From UBA2588 sp002339805 (GTDB taxonomy: Bacteria > Chloroflexota > Dehalococcoidia > Lucifugimonadales > UBA3495): 64,000 nt of DNA. Positions within the stretch are counted from its first letter, which is position 1. Each line of letters starts with the position of its first letter. Made by a program: the position numbers and the translations under genes. The DNA lies in contig JBJKVO010000001.1 of assembly GCA_045562555.1 (NCBI GenBank), positions 186,001 to 250,000 of the forward strand, in the 5' to 3' direction. Below, piece after piece: positions 17,383 through 26,298 of this stretch. Below the pieces are notes generated by a model. It had not been told where the DNA came from, made no database searches, and worked only from the letters and a program-made list of their open reading frames with translations.

Positions 17383-17820
17383 TTGAAAGTTTTTTTTGAT
17401 GTAGATTATACGATTCTTGGCCTGGACAATTCTTTGAGGCCTGGCACTAAGGAAACATTCCAAAAATTGTTAGATGATGGGCATTCTATTTATATATGGT
17501 CTGGTATGGGAGAAAGATGGGAAGTCATAGAAGAACATGATTTAGGACAGTATGTATCTGGAGTATATGAAAAACCCAAAGACAATTTTGATGCAAAATT
17601 TGAATCACTTAAAGTTCCAGAAGTGCCAGATTTTGTAATAGATGATTATCCTGAAATTGTAGCTCATTTCGGTGGGTTATGGGTTCAACCATTTTTTTTC
17701 CAGCGCAATATAGATGATGCTATGGCAACTATTTATGAAGTGATAACAGAAGTAGCAGCTACGAAAACCTCATCGAATAAGCATTACAAACCTAAAGGGA
17801 CGATCTTACCTCTGTTTTAA
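17383..17820 (+). CDS. HAD-like phosphatase-fold protein (145 aa)
   Basis: A 145-residue HAD-like protein. Motif I FFDVDYTIL (Asp near residue 5, DxD present), motif II IYIWSGMG near 36-43, and late acidic VIDDYPEIV near 86. The cap domain is absent or minimal. The substrate is not predictable. The start is TTG at 17383 (an ATG is not available without cutting motif I). mutL begins 1 nt after its stop, so the two genes are very likely cotranscribed. Confidence 0.65.
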   Translation: MKVFFDVDYTILGLDNSLRPGTKETFQKLLDDGHSIYIWSGMGERWEVIEEHDLGQYVSGVYEKPKDNFDAKFESLKVPEVPDFVIDDYPEIVAHFGGLWVQPFFFQRNIDDAMATIYEVITEVAATKTSSNKHYKPKGTILPLF

Positions 17821-17821
17821 T

Positions 17822-19540
17822 ATGGCTAAAATTGGAAAATTAGATTCTTTATTGATCGCAAAAATAGCAGCAGGTGAAGTTATTGAACGCCCCGTTTCAG
17901 TAGTCAAGGAACTGATAGAAAATTCTATTGATGCTAATTCCACTGATATCAGAATAGAGGTTGTAGACGGAGGCGCTGAATGCTTGATAGTTAGTGACGA
18001 CGGAACAGGCATCTCTGAGTCGGATATGCCTATGGCTTTTGAACATCATGCTACTAGTAAAATTAGCAAAGATGAAGATTTATTCAAGATAGAAAGTCTG
18101 GGTTTCAGAGGAGAAGCATTACCTAGTATAGCGTCGGTCGCTCATATGAAAATGTTAAGTAGAGTACACGAATCAGACTTTGGATATCAACTGGAAAATG
18201 TGTTTGGAACACCATCGACAATTCAGCCATCAGCTTGCCAACCGGGTACTGAGATTACAGTTTCAAATATTTTTGAAAATTTACCTGCTCGAAAGAAATT
18301 TCAAAAGTCAGCTAGAAGCGAGAATATCAAAATTAAAGATTTGATAGTTCGATACATGTGCGCATATCCTGCGATTAAATTCAGATTAATATCTAATGGA
18401 AAGACAATCCTAAATAGTCCTGGTAATGGAAATGTAAAAGATGCGGTTACAGAATGCTTTGGAAGTGAAATCGCAAATGAGTTCATAAATGTTGAATTTG
18501 AAAGAGACGGACATCACATATCAGGTTATATATCTCCAACTCACCTGCATCGTTCAAACAGGCAGGGTATGATATTTTTTGTTAATGGTAGATCTGTTAA
18601 TAATTTAATATTAAGTCGCGCCTTTACTGAAGCCTATCATGGTTTAATTCCTGAAAAACGTTTCCCTGTAGGAATACTTAGTTTAGATGTTCCGTTTGAT
18701 GAGATTGATGTTAACGCTCATCCTGCCAAGACAGAGATTCGTTTCTTAAGAGAATCTCAAATTTTTTCAAATATACAAAGGTCCGTTAGAGAGAACGTGT
18801 CTGAATTTTCGGGTATCACTTCGATCCAAAACATTTCTCCTATGACGAAACAATCCCCAGCGAACATTGGTGAAAATTTTGATACTCAGTTAGATATGAT
18901 ACGACACAATATTGCAGAAAGAGATAGTGATATTAGGCAACAGGTCTCAGGAGGGGTTTATAGAGCGACTTTGAGGGACATAAATGTGTTGGGACAAGTT
19001 AAGCTGACTTATATTGTTGGAGAAACTCCTTCTGGGGTTTATTTAATAGATCAACATGCTGCTCATGAGAGAATTATATTTGATAAATTGAATAATGACA
19101 TTAATCAATACGAACAAACCCCTCAAGTATTACTCGAACCAATTCATTTAGAGCTCAATGCGGAACAATTTGAATATTTTCATGAAAACGAGTCTCGATT
19201 AAAAGCAGCTGGGGTTATTGCAGAGTATTTTGGAGATAATTCTTTCTTGATTAGAGCTATCCCTCAGTCAATAGCCGTATCAGGCAGTCGGAATTTTATC
19301 GAAGATCTCTTGTTTCAATTAGAAGATATGCAATCTGGCATTCCTAATTATTCTCTGATTGCTACAATAGCATGCCATTCATCCATACGGGCTGGGCAAC
19401 GATTACCTATGCAAGAGATGGTCTCTTTGGTCCGAGAGTTGGAAAACACTACAAGCCCGCACACCTGCCCGCATGGTCGACCTACGGTGTTAGAATTAAC
19501 AAATTATTTCTTGGAACGGTCTTTTGGGAGGGCCAAGTAG
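17822..19540 (+). CDS. mutL: DNA mismatch repair protein MutL (endonuclease type)
   Basis: A 572-residue GHKL ATPase. ATP-binding motifs are ELIENSIDAN (about 31-40), SDDGTGI (about 60-66) and GFRGEALPSI (about 94-103). The C-terminal half carries the endonuclease signature DQHAAHERIIFD (around 405), an ACHSSIRAGQ segment and CPHGRP, the metal-binding motifs of nicking MutL proteins from organisms without MutH. In the DQHA(x)2E(x)4E motif the final Glu is Asp. It couples MutS recognition to strand incision. ATG at 17822, one base after the HAD-like gene. Confidence 0.95.
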   Translation: MAKIGKLDSLLIAKIAAGEVIERPVSVVKELIENSIDANSTDIRIEVVDGGAECLIVSDDGTGISESDMPMAFEHHATSKISKDEDLFKIESLGFRGEALPSIASVAHMKMLSRVHESDFGYQLENVFGTPSTIQPSACQPGTEITVSNIFENLPARKKFQKSARSENIKIKDLIVRYMCAYPAIKFRLISNGKTILNSPGNGNVKDAVTECFGSEIANEFINVEFERDGHHISGYISPTHLHRSNRQGMIFFVNGRSVNNLILSRAFTEAYHGLIPEKRFPVGILSLDVPFDEIDVNAHPAKTEIRFLRESQIFSNIQRSVRENVSEFSGITSIQNISPMTKQSPANIGENFDTQLDMIRHNIAERDSDIRQQVSGGVYRATLRDINVLGQVKLTYIVGETPSGVYLIDQHAAHERIIFDKLNNDINQYEQTPQVLLEPIHLELNAEQFEYFHENESRLKAAGVIAEYFGDNSFLIRAIPQSIAVSGSRNFIEDLLFQLEDMQSGIPNYSLIATIACHSSIRAGQRLPMQEMVSLVRELENTTSPHTCPHGRPTVLELTNYFLERSFGRAK

Positions 19541-19613
19541 TTATACTTTCGGGTTTTTGGGAGTGAAGATGGAGTCTTCATAATGGTTGGTTGTGTGAAC
19601 AGATTCTTTGCGA

Positions 19614-19790
19614 ATCCAATTCAAGATGGGGCTACTACCTATAGCTATGACAGCTGTGCCGATTCCTATTTTGGATAGAAAAGAGCGCCTAGATTCATTA
19701 GTTGTGTTGATTTTCGACATTTTCAGCCAGCCTTTGTATTATCTTTTAATAATATTTTACACTGGGTATCTAAGTTTGCAAACTAAATAG
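19614..19790 (+). other. Low-coding-signal region after mutL; weak ORF
   Basis: The 253 nt between mutL and the convergent membrane gene (19541-19793) hold only a doubtful ORF with a hydrophobic end (TTG at 19608 or ATG at 19626, ending TAG at 19788-19790) and a 31-codon ORF beginning ATGGTTGG near 19583. GAAGA-N5-TCTTC near 19565 can form a small hairpin. I do not claim a gene here. Confidence 0.2.
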
Positions 19791-19793
19791 GGC

Positions 19794-22301
19794 TTAATGT
19801 TTGGGTAGTTGTTCATATATATAGAAATCTCCGTGAAACCAATCTTGATCAGTATCTCTTAGGAACAAGTAATTTCTTACAGAATTCCAGAAAGATGAAT
19901 CAAAAATTGCGCTGCTAAAATACATGTAATCTAGTTTGATTTGTTCCATAATCGGTTCATTGATTCTGTTTTCACCCGGGCGCCTGTATATTTCTGGAAA
20001 CCACAGTATATTGTGTACAGGTCCAGTTATGTTTTTTGATATGGCTTGTGATTGATACAAAGGATGATGGATTTCACTTACTAAGAAAGTTTGTTTCTTA
20101 GTAATATCATTTATGGTCACACAAGTCTCATTCCATTCTGGATTCCCATGTATTTTGAAACAACGGAATTCCACTGTTCCATTAATGTCGTCGTGTCTAG
20201 CGTACCAATGCATTGGATACCATATGTCATAATCAATTGTGGTCAAATGATTAACTTTCTGCAGGGTGGCTGTATTGTTAGATGAGCCCAAAAAATAGTT
20301 AGCTAATTCGTTGCTACCTTGTGCATATGTCATAAATTGTTTTAATGAGTCATCGTTCCGATAATTTAAAAAATATGTGTTGTTTAGAGTTAAAGTTATT
20401 AGAACCGCAAAAACGGGTAATATTAATATCGCTTTATAGTTTGCAGGTTCAATATGTCTAATCAAAGTGGCTGAAAAGAATGCTAATACCAAGCCTATTG
20501 ATATCAAAAATAGGATAAAGAACAAGTTGATTTCCATTGATAGAACGGTTAGTAAAATTAACGATAGAGCGGCAGAACATACAAATAATAAAAATACTTC
20601 GCTGGCCTTGTTTGAAATAGAGATTTTCGCATTCAAAAATGACCCTATAAAAAGTGCACTTAAAAGGACGAGTGGTAGGTTAATATAGATTAGGAGCCAT
20701 GGCATTTTTTCTGATGCAACAGTAAAAAATATTATGCTGGCAATCGCCCACAATGAGAACAAACCACCAATTATATGTTTAGTTTTTAATGACCATATTA
20801 TGCCTAAAATGCCAAATATGATTGGAAGGAATTCATAAATACTTAATCCTACGACATAGTAATACCAGGGCTGATTACCGCGAGCAACTTCTTGTTGGGC
20901 CATCCAGTATCCTAAGCTTTGCCAAATACCGGTATAAAATCCTTGTGAATTAGTGAAATAAGTAGTGTAAGTGACTAGTATTATGCAAGTGAATAATCCT
21001 AACAGGAGGATCCACTTGTAGGAAAAGCGATATAGTCCCACTGCTAATGATATAGAGTAAAAGATAGTAATAATGATCAGTGTGACTAGGCTGGCTAAAG
21101 TCATAAATTCATTAAACACAGGGGTACCTGGGAATAGCAGTCGGGCAAAGGTTGGTATTAAAGTTGCACCTGTGCAGATTAGTATGTGGTGTAATGCAAT
21201 TGCAAAGGAACAATATATAAATATACTCCGACCAATAAGATTTTTTATAAATTTCGACCAGGTGATGCAAAAGTAAAGAAGTATCACTGATGTGGTGACC
21301 GAAATTAATAAAATATTATGAATTTCTCCTATTGATACGCATATATAAGCGTACAAGATGTAGAACATCAATAATGAAAGTATAAAAGCTTTCTTTAATA
21401 TGGACGCGCAGGACTTCAAGAACACACTAAATGTAATCACACTGAGTATTGTCACAGGCATTATTATTAATGCTGAATTAGAGAATAAGCTTTCTACATG
21501 TATCCACGGATTCCCATTACCTAAAGCCCCTGTTAATGTATTTGAGGTTCCTTCGGGAGCAACAAGTATTAGGCCCATGGATGTTTGAAAGAAACCAATA
21601 AGAGCGGCACATAAAGGGAATATCAATCCAAATAACAGTAAGGTTAAATCCCATAGTCTGGTATTTAGAAGTGACTTTGAAGTTTCATGTTTTCTTGTTA
21701 CTGTAATCCAGACAAGTACAATAACGAGTATTGCTCCCATGGTGGCCACTATAAAATAACTGGTCTCTTTTGTACTGAAAATTAGTGCTAATGTGATCGA
21801 TATGAGGAATAAGAACTTTGATTTACCAGATATTGCATATTTGTAAGCAAGTATAAATAAGAGCAAGGAAAAGAATGCGATGATAATGTCATTACGTCCA
21901 AATCTACTCATGTAAACCAAAGTTGGAGAAATACTTAATAAAAGAGCCATTATTAGACACGCTGGTTTTCCAACATGGATTCTAAGTAGTAATGGTAAGC
22001 ATACTAAACCAGTGCCAAATAAAACATATAAGATGCGACCGGAAAATAAAGAATCGCCTACAATTTTGAATACCCAACTGACAGCCTCGATTTGGAATGG
22101 ACCGTGCATCCAGGCGGAATGCTCATATACGCCTTCTTGCATCAATTTGAATGAAGCCATAAGGTGTATAGCTTCATCGTAATGGATGGCTCGATCATCT
22201 AATCCTACAACCCTAATTATCAGGCTAAATATGATTATGGATATGTACGCCACTACATACGGATCTAAGAGTGTTAATAATCGTCTATTTAACAAGATCA
22301 T
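19794..22301 (-). CDS. TIGR03663-family polytopic membrane protein (glycosyltransferase-like)
   Basis: A very hydrophobic protein with about a dozen transmembrane helices. The first extracytoplasmic loop contains DDRAIHYDEAIHLMASFKL and HGPFQIEA, the D-E pattern seen in PMT/GT39-like, GT-C lipid-linked-sugar transferases and in TIGR03663 (Agl23-like, flippase-associated). A C-terminal soluble domain follows. The frame is open to 22388 (864 aa), but ATG at 22301 (835 aa) overlaps the previous gene by only 17 nt and precedes the first membrane helix, so I prefer it. It is paired with a DUF2298 gene just upstream; together they probably act in cell-surface glycan assembly. Sugar and acceptor are unknown. 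Confidence 0.75.
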   Translation of the reverse strand: MILLNRRLLTLLDPYVVAYISIIIFSLIIRVVGLDDRAIHYDEAIHLMASFKLMQEGVYEHSAWMHGPFQIEAVSWVFKIVGDSLFSGRILYVLFGTGLVCLPLLLRIHVGKPACLIMALLLSISPTLVYMSRFGRNDIIIAFFSLLLFILAYKYAISGKSKFLFLISITLALIFSTKETSYFIVATMGAILVIVLVWITVTRKHETSKSLLNTRLWDLTLLLFGLIFPLCAALIGFFQTSMGLILVAPEGTSNTLTGALGNGNPWIHVESLFSNSALIIMPVTILSVITFSVFLKSCASILKKAFILSLLMFYILYAYICVSIGEIHNILLISVTTSVILLYFCITWSKFIKNLIGRSIFIYCSFAIALHHILICTGATLIPTFARLLFPGTPVFNEFMTLASLVTLIIITIFYSISLAVGLYRFSYKWILLLGLFTCIILVTYTTYFTNSQGFYTGIWQSLGYWMAQQEVARGNQPWYYYVVGLSIYEFLPIIFGILGIIWSLKTKHIIGGLFSLWAIASIIFFTVASEKMPWLLIYINLPLVLLSALFIGSFLNAKISISNKASEVFLLFVCSAALSLILLTVLSMEINLFFILFLISIGLVLAFFSATLIRHIEPANYKAILILPVFAVLITLTLNNTYFLNYRNDDSLKQFMTYAQGSNELANYFLGSSNNTATLQKVNHLTTIDYDIWYPMHWYARHDDINGTVEFRCFKIHGNPEWNETCVTINDITKKQTFLVSEIHHPLYQSQAISKNITGPVHNILWFPEIYRRPGENRINEPIMEQIKLDYMYFSSAIFDSSFWNSVRNYLFLRDTDQDWFHGDFYIYEQLPKH

Positions 22302-24621
22302 AATATTTAGTGCCGTATATCTTAAAGTTGCTGTTCGAGTAGTGGACATCAAAATGTTTGTCAAAGAAGTTTTCTGTATTTCCTCCATAAATAGATTCTT
22401 CTAATGGACCTACTGCAATCATACTGATTTGATACTTGTCGATTAAGGAATGTGCCAGGGCAATGTCATGAGTAGTGAATAATTGATCTAGATTCATTTG
22501 ACGTTCATTGATCATATCGAGCTGATTGCGCCATTGGATTTGATGACCAGGCCATGCTAAAACAGAGGAATGGGCTGAAAATGAAGATAGTCTACCATGA
22601 CTTGAATAATCTTTTCCGTAAGATTCTGCTAATATTTGTGCGGGTTGTTTTGAGAGCCATGAAATAGTTTGGTATTCAGCCAGGTCACGCTGTTTCAAAA
22701 AAGATATTCCATCCATTGTTAGTTCTTTTGGGTTAATCCAATCGTGGCTAGTGATTAAGGCTATGGGATAGTACGCTGGTCCAACCATCACTAATAATAT
22801 TAACGCTACAGGCGTAATGATACGATATTTTATTCTTAAGAGTGAGCTGTTTCTAATGAGAACGATTAAGAATAGAGTTACGCCAATGCTCAGGAAAAAC
22901 CATGCTTGGTAATAAAATTTAAAAACCGTGTTCATTCGATTATTAAACACATCTACAATGAAAAACAGTTCACTCACAGATAGTATGAAATATCCGATAG
23001 CGATAAGTATGAGCGGAAAGCTAATTATGTTTTCTTTCTTAAGTAACTTCTGCGCATTGAACACAACGAATAGACTAGCACTACTTAACAAACATAAAGG
23101 TAGTACAAAGGACCATTTTCTGAGTATGATAATTGTATAGGGATCATCTACTGGGACAAACCAAATCAATAATGTCCATAAAAGCAACGGAGACAAGCCT
23201 AGGCTGAGAGGCAATATGTATTCTGCGGTAGTAAGAGTTTTTAAATATGGTTTTATAAACTTTAAACAAATAACGTAGATTGCAACGGATCCAAATATCC
23301 ATGTTCCATTCACTAGTAACATATGGATCCATCTGGTATTGAAATCAATATTTAAAGCTATGGCTGTATTAGTACTATTGTAATGTAAGATAAAAGGTAG
23401 AGACATACAAACCACTATTCCTACCACTACAATTACATATATTTTCGCATTTACTATATTAATGGCCTTGAATGTGTGTTGTTGGTTCAAGCAATAATAG
23501 AAAGCCACTCCTAAAAAAATAATACTGAAAGGTAAATTCCAAGGATTTACTAATGTAGAAATTGTGACTAGGAATGCTGAGACACAGCTGATTGGGAGCA
23601 GCGGAAATTTCCCAGGCTGCTTGGTTTTAGCGAACAATATAATTACAAGGACTGGATAAAATACTAACAGAAGATAAGGTATTGACAGTAGATGTGCATG
23701 AAGATCCCCGATTAAGAAACTAAATAAAGGGAATTCAGTTATAGTGTAATCTAAACTTGAACCATTCTCATCAAAGCTATTTATGATCCTGCTCGATCTC
23801 CACCACCATGAAGGTTCAACAGGGAATAAGGTGAACGATTTACCAGATATATAGGATAAATTATCTATTGATATCCACTGAGATAACTTTTGGGAATATA
23901 AATTTATGGACCTGAGGAATTCTATGAGTCCAAGTTGATTTCCTAGTCCTAAGGTAGTTAGAGGAGGTATCAAACCTAATATATAGGGTTTTTTGACGTT
24001 TGCTAAATGTAAACAATTGTAAGAAATTCCATACAAGATAATAGATGAGGTCGCACATGTAAATACTAAACCTAGATTATACGTAATGAATGATGGAGTA
24101 CTTAGTAGCGTGCCTATCAGACTTATTAGGAAGTGGCCAAAATAATAATAATTTATGCTATGTCCAGCTAACCAAAGATCATCAGGAGGCAGATTACCAA
24201 GGCCCATGATCGAATTCAATATCATGAAATCCATTGGTTTTTCTGTAAGTTCAATGGCTGGATTCTGCGATACGAGAAATGAGCAGATTAAAAAGGTGCT
24301 AACAAACAGTAATTCACTGCAAATCGCAATATGTTTGTTGCTAAGAATCCATTTCAAGGATTCATATATAAACGAAGGTTTTAGGTATAAGATCTGGAAT
24401 ATTATGAAGGCTGATAGGATTATAAGTACCTGAGTTTGATTATATGTCCATGAACTTAAAATGGTTACAATCCATACTGAGTAACCAAGTATTGCTGTGG
24501 TGAGAACCTTGGATATTATGTACCCTTTGTCAGGTAATCTAAAAAAGACTTTGTAGCATATTGGGAACCCTGCTAGGCCAAGAATTTGTATTGATACTAT
24601 CCATAATATTATTTCTAGCAC
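22285..24621 (-). CDS. DUF2298 / Chlor_Arch_YYY-domain membrane protein
   Basis: A 778-residue polytopic protein. It shows the family hallmark EKPMDFMILNSI, PPDDLWLAGHSINYYYFG (about residues 125-165), and later EFPLFSFLIGDLHAHLLSIP with the DLHAH loop. A soluble C-terminal domain contains LAESYGKDY and a WPGHQIQWR segment. DUF2298 proteins are predicted glycosyltransferase- or flippase-like membrane proteins, found mostly in Chloroflexota and archaea; biochemistry is not established to my knowledge. It overlaps the TIGR03663 gene downstream, indicating coexpression. A related domain is fused into the 1446-residue protein at 52.2 kb. Confidence 0.8.
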   Translation of the reverse strand: MLEIILWIVSIQILGLAGFPICYKVFFRLPDKGYIISKVLTTAILGYSVWIVTILSSWTYNQTQVLIILSAFIIFQILYLKPSFIYESLKWILSNKHIAICSELLFVSTFLICSFLVSQNPAIELTEKPMDFMILNSIMGLGNLPPDDLWLAGHSINYYYFGHFLISLIGTLLSTPSFITYNLGLVFTCATSSIILYGISYNCLHLANVKKPYILGLIPPLTTLGLGNQLGLIEFLRSINLYSQKLSQWISIDNLSYISGKSFTLFPVEPSWWWRSSRIINSFDENGSSLDYTITEFPLFSFLIGDLHAHLLSIPYLLLVFYPVLVIILFAKTKQPGKFPLLPISCVSAFLVTISTLVNPWNLPFSIIFLGVAFYYCLNQQHTFKAINIVNAKIYVIVVVGIVVCMSLPFILHYNSTNTAIALNIDFNTRWIHMLLVNGTWIFGSVAIYVICLKFIKPYLKTLTTAEYILPLSLGLSPLLLWTLLIWFVPVDDPYTIIILRKWSFVLPLCLLSSASLFVVFNAQKLLKKENIISFPLILIAIGYFILSVSELFFIVDVFNNRMNTVFKFYYQAWFFLSIGVTLFLIVLIRNSSLLRIKYRIITPVALILLVMVGPAYYPIALITSHDWINPKELTMDGISFLKQRDLAEYQTISWLSKQPAQILAESYGKDYSSHGRLSSFSAHSSVLAWPGHQIQWRNQLDMINERQMNLDQLFTTHDIALAHSLIDKYQISMIAVGPLEESIYGGNTENFFDKHFDVHYSNSNFKIYGTKYYDLVK

Positions 24622-24636
24622 GTGTAAGCCTTAAAA

Positions 24637-25569
24637 TTAGATATCTAGAATAGCTTCTACGAAGTCTTCGGGGTCAAAATAAGCAATGTCCCGCTCAGTC
24701 TCTCCGGTACCTATAAAAATAATAGGTATACCAAGCTCGGATGTTATGGGGAATACCACACCTCCTTTTGAAGTGCCGTCCAACTTAGTTAAAAATATTC
24801 CAGAAGTTTGAGTAGACTCGGTGAAGGCTTTTGCTTGTTCCAGACCATTAAGACCAGTCGTTGCATCTAATACAAGAATGACTTCATGTGGAGCTTCTGA
24901 ATCATGCTGGCTTAGTATGCGTTTGATTTTTGCTAATTCATCCATAAGGTTGCTTTTGTTATTCATCCTACCTGCTGTGTCAATTAGTAAGACATCAATT
25001 GATCTAGACACGGCGGCTTGGTATGAATCATATACTACTGCACCAGGGTCTGATCCCTGAGGTTGCTTCACTATATCGACTTTAAGCTTCTCCGCCCAAT
25101 ATGTTAGCTGTTCAGAAGCAGCGGCTCTAAAAGTATCTCCGGCACTCAGTAGAACAGTTTTACCTTGTTGAGTAAATAGAGATGCTAGTTTTGCTATACT
25201 CGTAGTTTTACCAACTCCGTTTATTCCTACTACAAGGATCACATAAGGTTTTGCTTCTCTTTTTGAATAGTTATCGTTAGGATCATAATTTAAGGTTTCT
25301 ATGAGTATGTCTTTTAGAATAGTTATGGAAGTGTGAGAATCACTTGTTGAGGCTTGAGACAATCTGTTTCTTACCTGGTCTATTATATTAATGGTCGTTT
25401 CATATCCCGCATCAGAACTTAATAATATTTCTTCTAGTAGCTCTAATTCTTCTTCAGACAAGCTTGGTTTGGTAAATAGATATGGTATCTTTGAAAACCA
25501 GCTTTGCTTGCTTTTGATAAGAGCTTTGGATGTTTGTTCTTTGTTTCCGTTATTTGATTTTTTAAACAT
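24637..25569 (-). CDS. ftsY: Signal recognition particle receptor FtsY
   Basis: A 310-residue SRP-type GTPase. It has a short N-terminal extension, a helical N domain, then the G domain with GINGVGKTTS (about 114-123), DTFRAAASEQL (about 143-153), LIDTAGRM (about 196-203), TKLDGTSKGG (about 263-272) and the final FDPEDFVEAI. It docks SRP-ribosome complexes at the membrane. The long acidic A domain of enterobacteria is absent, as in many bacteria. It lies 16 nt after rnc. Confidence 0.95.
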   Translation of the reverse strand: MFKKSNNGNKEQTSKALIKSKQSWFSKIPYLFTKPSLSEEELELLEEILLSSDAGYETTINIIDQVRNRLSQASTSDSHTSITILKDILIETLNYDPNDNYSKREAKPYVILVVGINGVGKTTSIAKLASLFTQQGKTVLLSAGDTFRAAASEQLTYWAEKLKVDIVKQPQGSDPGAVVYDSYQAAVSRSIDVLLIDTAGRMNNKSNLMDELAKIKRILSQHDSEAPHEVILVLDATTGLNGLEQAKAFTESTQTSGIFLTKLDGTSKGGVVFPITSELGIPIIFIGTGETERDIAYFDPEDFVEAILDI

Positions 25570-25585
25570 GTTTAGTATTTCATCT

Positions 25586-26281
25586 TTACTCGGAATTTAG
25601 TTCTTGAAGGGCTAATGAAGCAACTTTAGCTTCTGCTTCAGACTTTGATTTTCCTGTTGCTGAAGCGATTATGCGAGAATTGATTTCTACGGCTATCTCG
25701 AAAACAGGTTCGTGATCAGGTCCGGATTGTGAGATGAGTTTGTATGTAGGTAGTTGCTGATAAACTTTTTGCGTAAATTCCTGTAAGTCAGATTTTGGAT
25801 CGTTACTGTAAAGTTTTTCTAATGAGATGCTTTCAAGTCTAGATTCAAATGCCTGCAGTATGAATTTTCTGGTCGTGTCAAACCCTTGATCGAGATATAT
25901 AGCAGCTGTAATTGATTCAAAAATTGCTGCTACTACAGATCGTTTCTTTGTGCTATTACTTAACCCTTCCCCTTTCCCAGTTATAATATATTTTTCTATT
26001 CCTAATTCTCGAGCAACTTTGAAAAGCGATTCCCCTGATACTAAATATGATCTCATTTTGGTTAAATCGCCTTCTAAGGTTTCAGGGAACTTGTTAAATA
26101 ATTGTTCAGCTATTATTTGTCCCAGTATAGAATCTCCCAAAAACTCTAGTCGTTCATATGATTGAAGGTCAGGATTTGGTTGTTCATTTAGGAAAGACTT
26201 ATGTGTTACTGCTTGTTCCAGCAAGGTTACGTCAGTAAATTTGATATTTAAGGAGTTTTGCAGTTTGTGTAAATCTGTCAA
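25586..26281 (-). CDS. rnc: Ribonuclease III
   Basis: A 231-residue protein with the RNase III signature ERLEFLGDSILG (about residues 43-54), a second acidic site near AAIFESITAAIYLD (about 116-129) and a C-terminal double-stranded RNA-binding domain (DLQEFTQKVYQ through SKSEAEAKVASLAL). It processes rRNA precursors and other duplex RNA. It is followed by ftsY on the same strand, an order common in bacteria, and preceded by the DsbA-like gene 17 nt upstream. Confidence 0.95.
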   Translation of the reverse strand: MTDLHKLQNSLNIKFTDVTLLEQAVTHKSFLNEQPNPDLQSYERLEFLGDSILGQIIAEQLFNKFPETLEGDLTKMRSYLVSGESLFKVARELGIEKYIITGKGEGLSNSTKKRSVVAAIFESITAAIYLDQGFDTTRKFILQAFESRLESISLEKLYSNDPKSDLQEFTQKVYQQLPTYKLISQSGPDHEPVFEIAVEINSRIIASATGKSKSEAEAKVASLALQELNSE

Positions 26282-26298
26282 TTTGGGCTACTTGTTAC

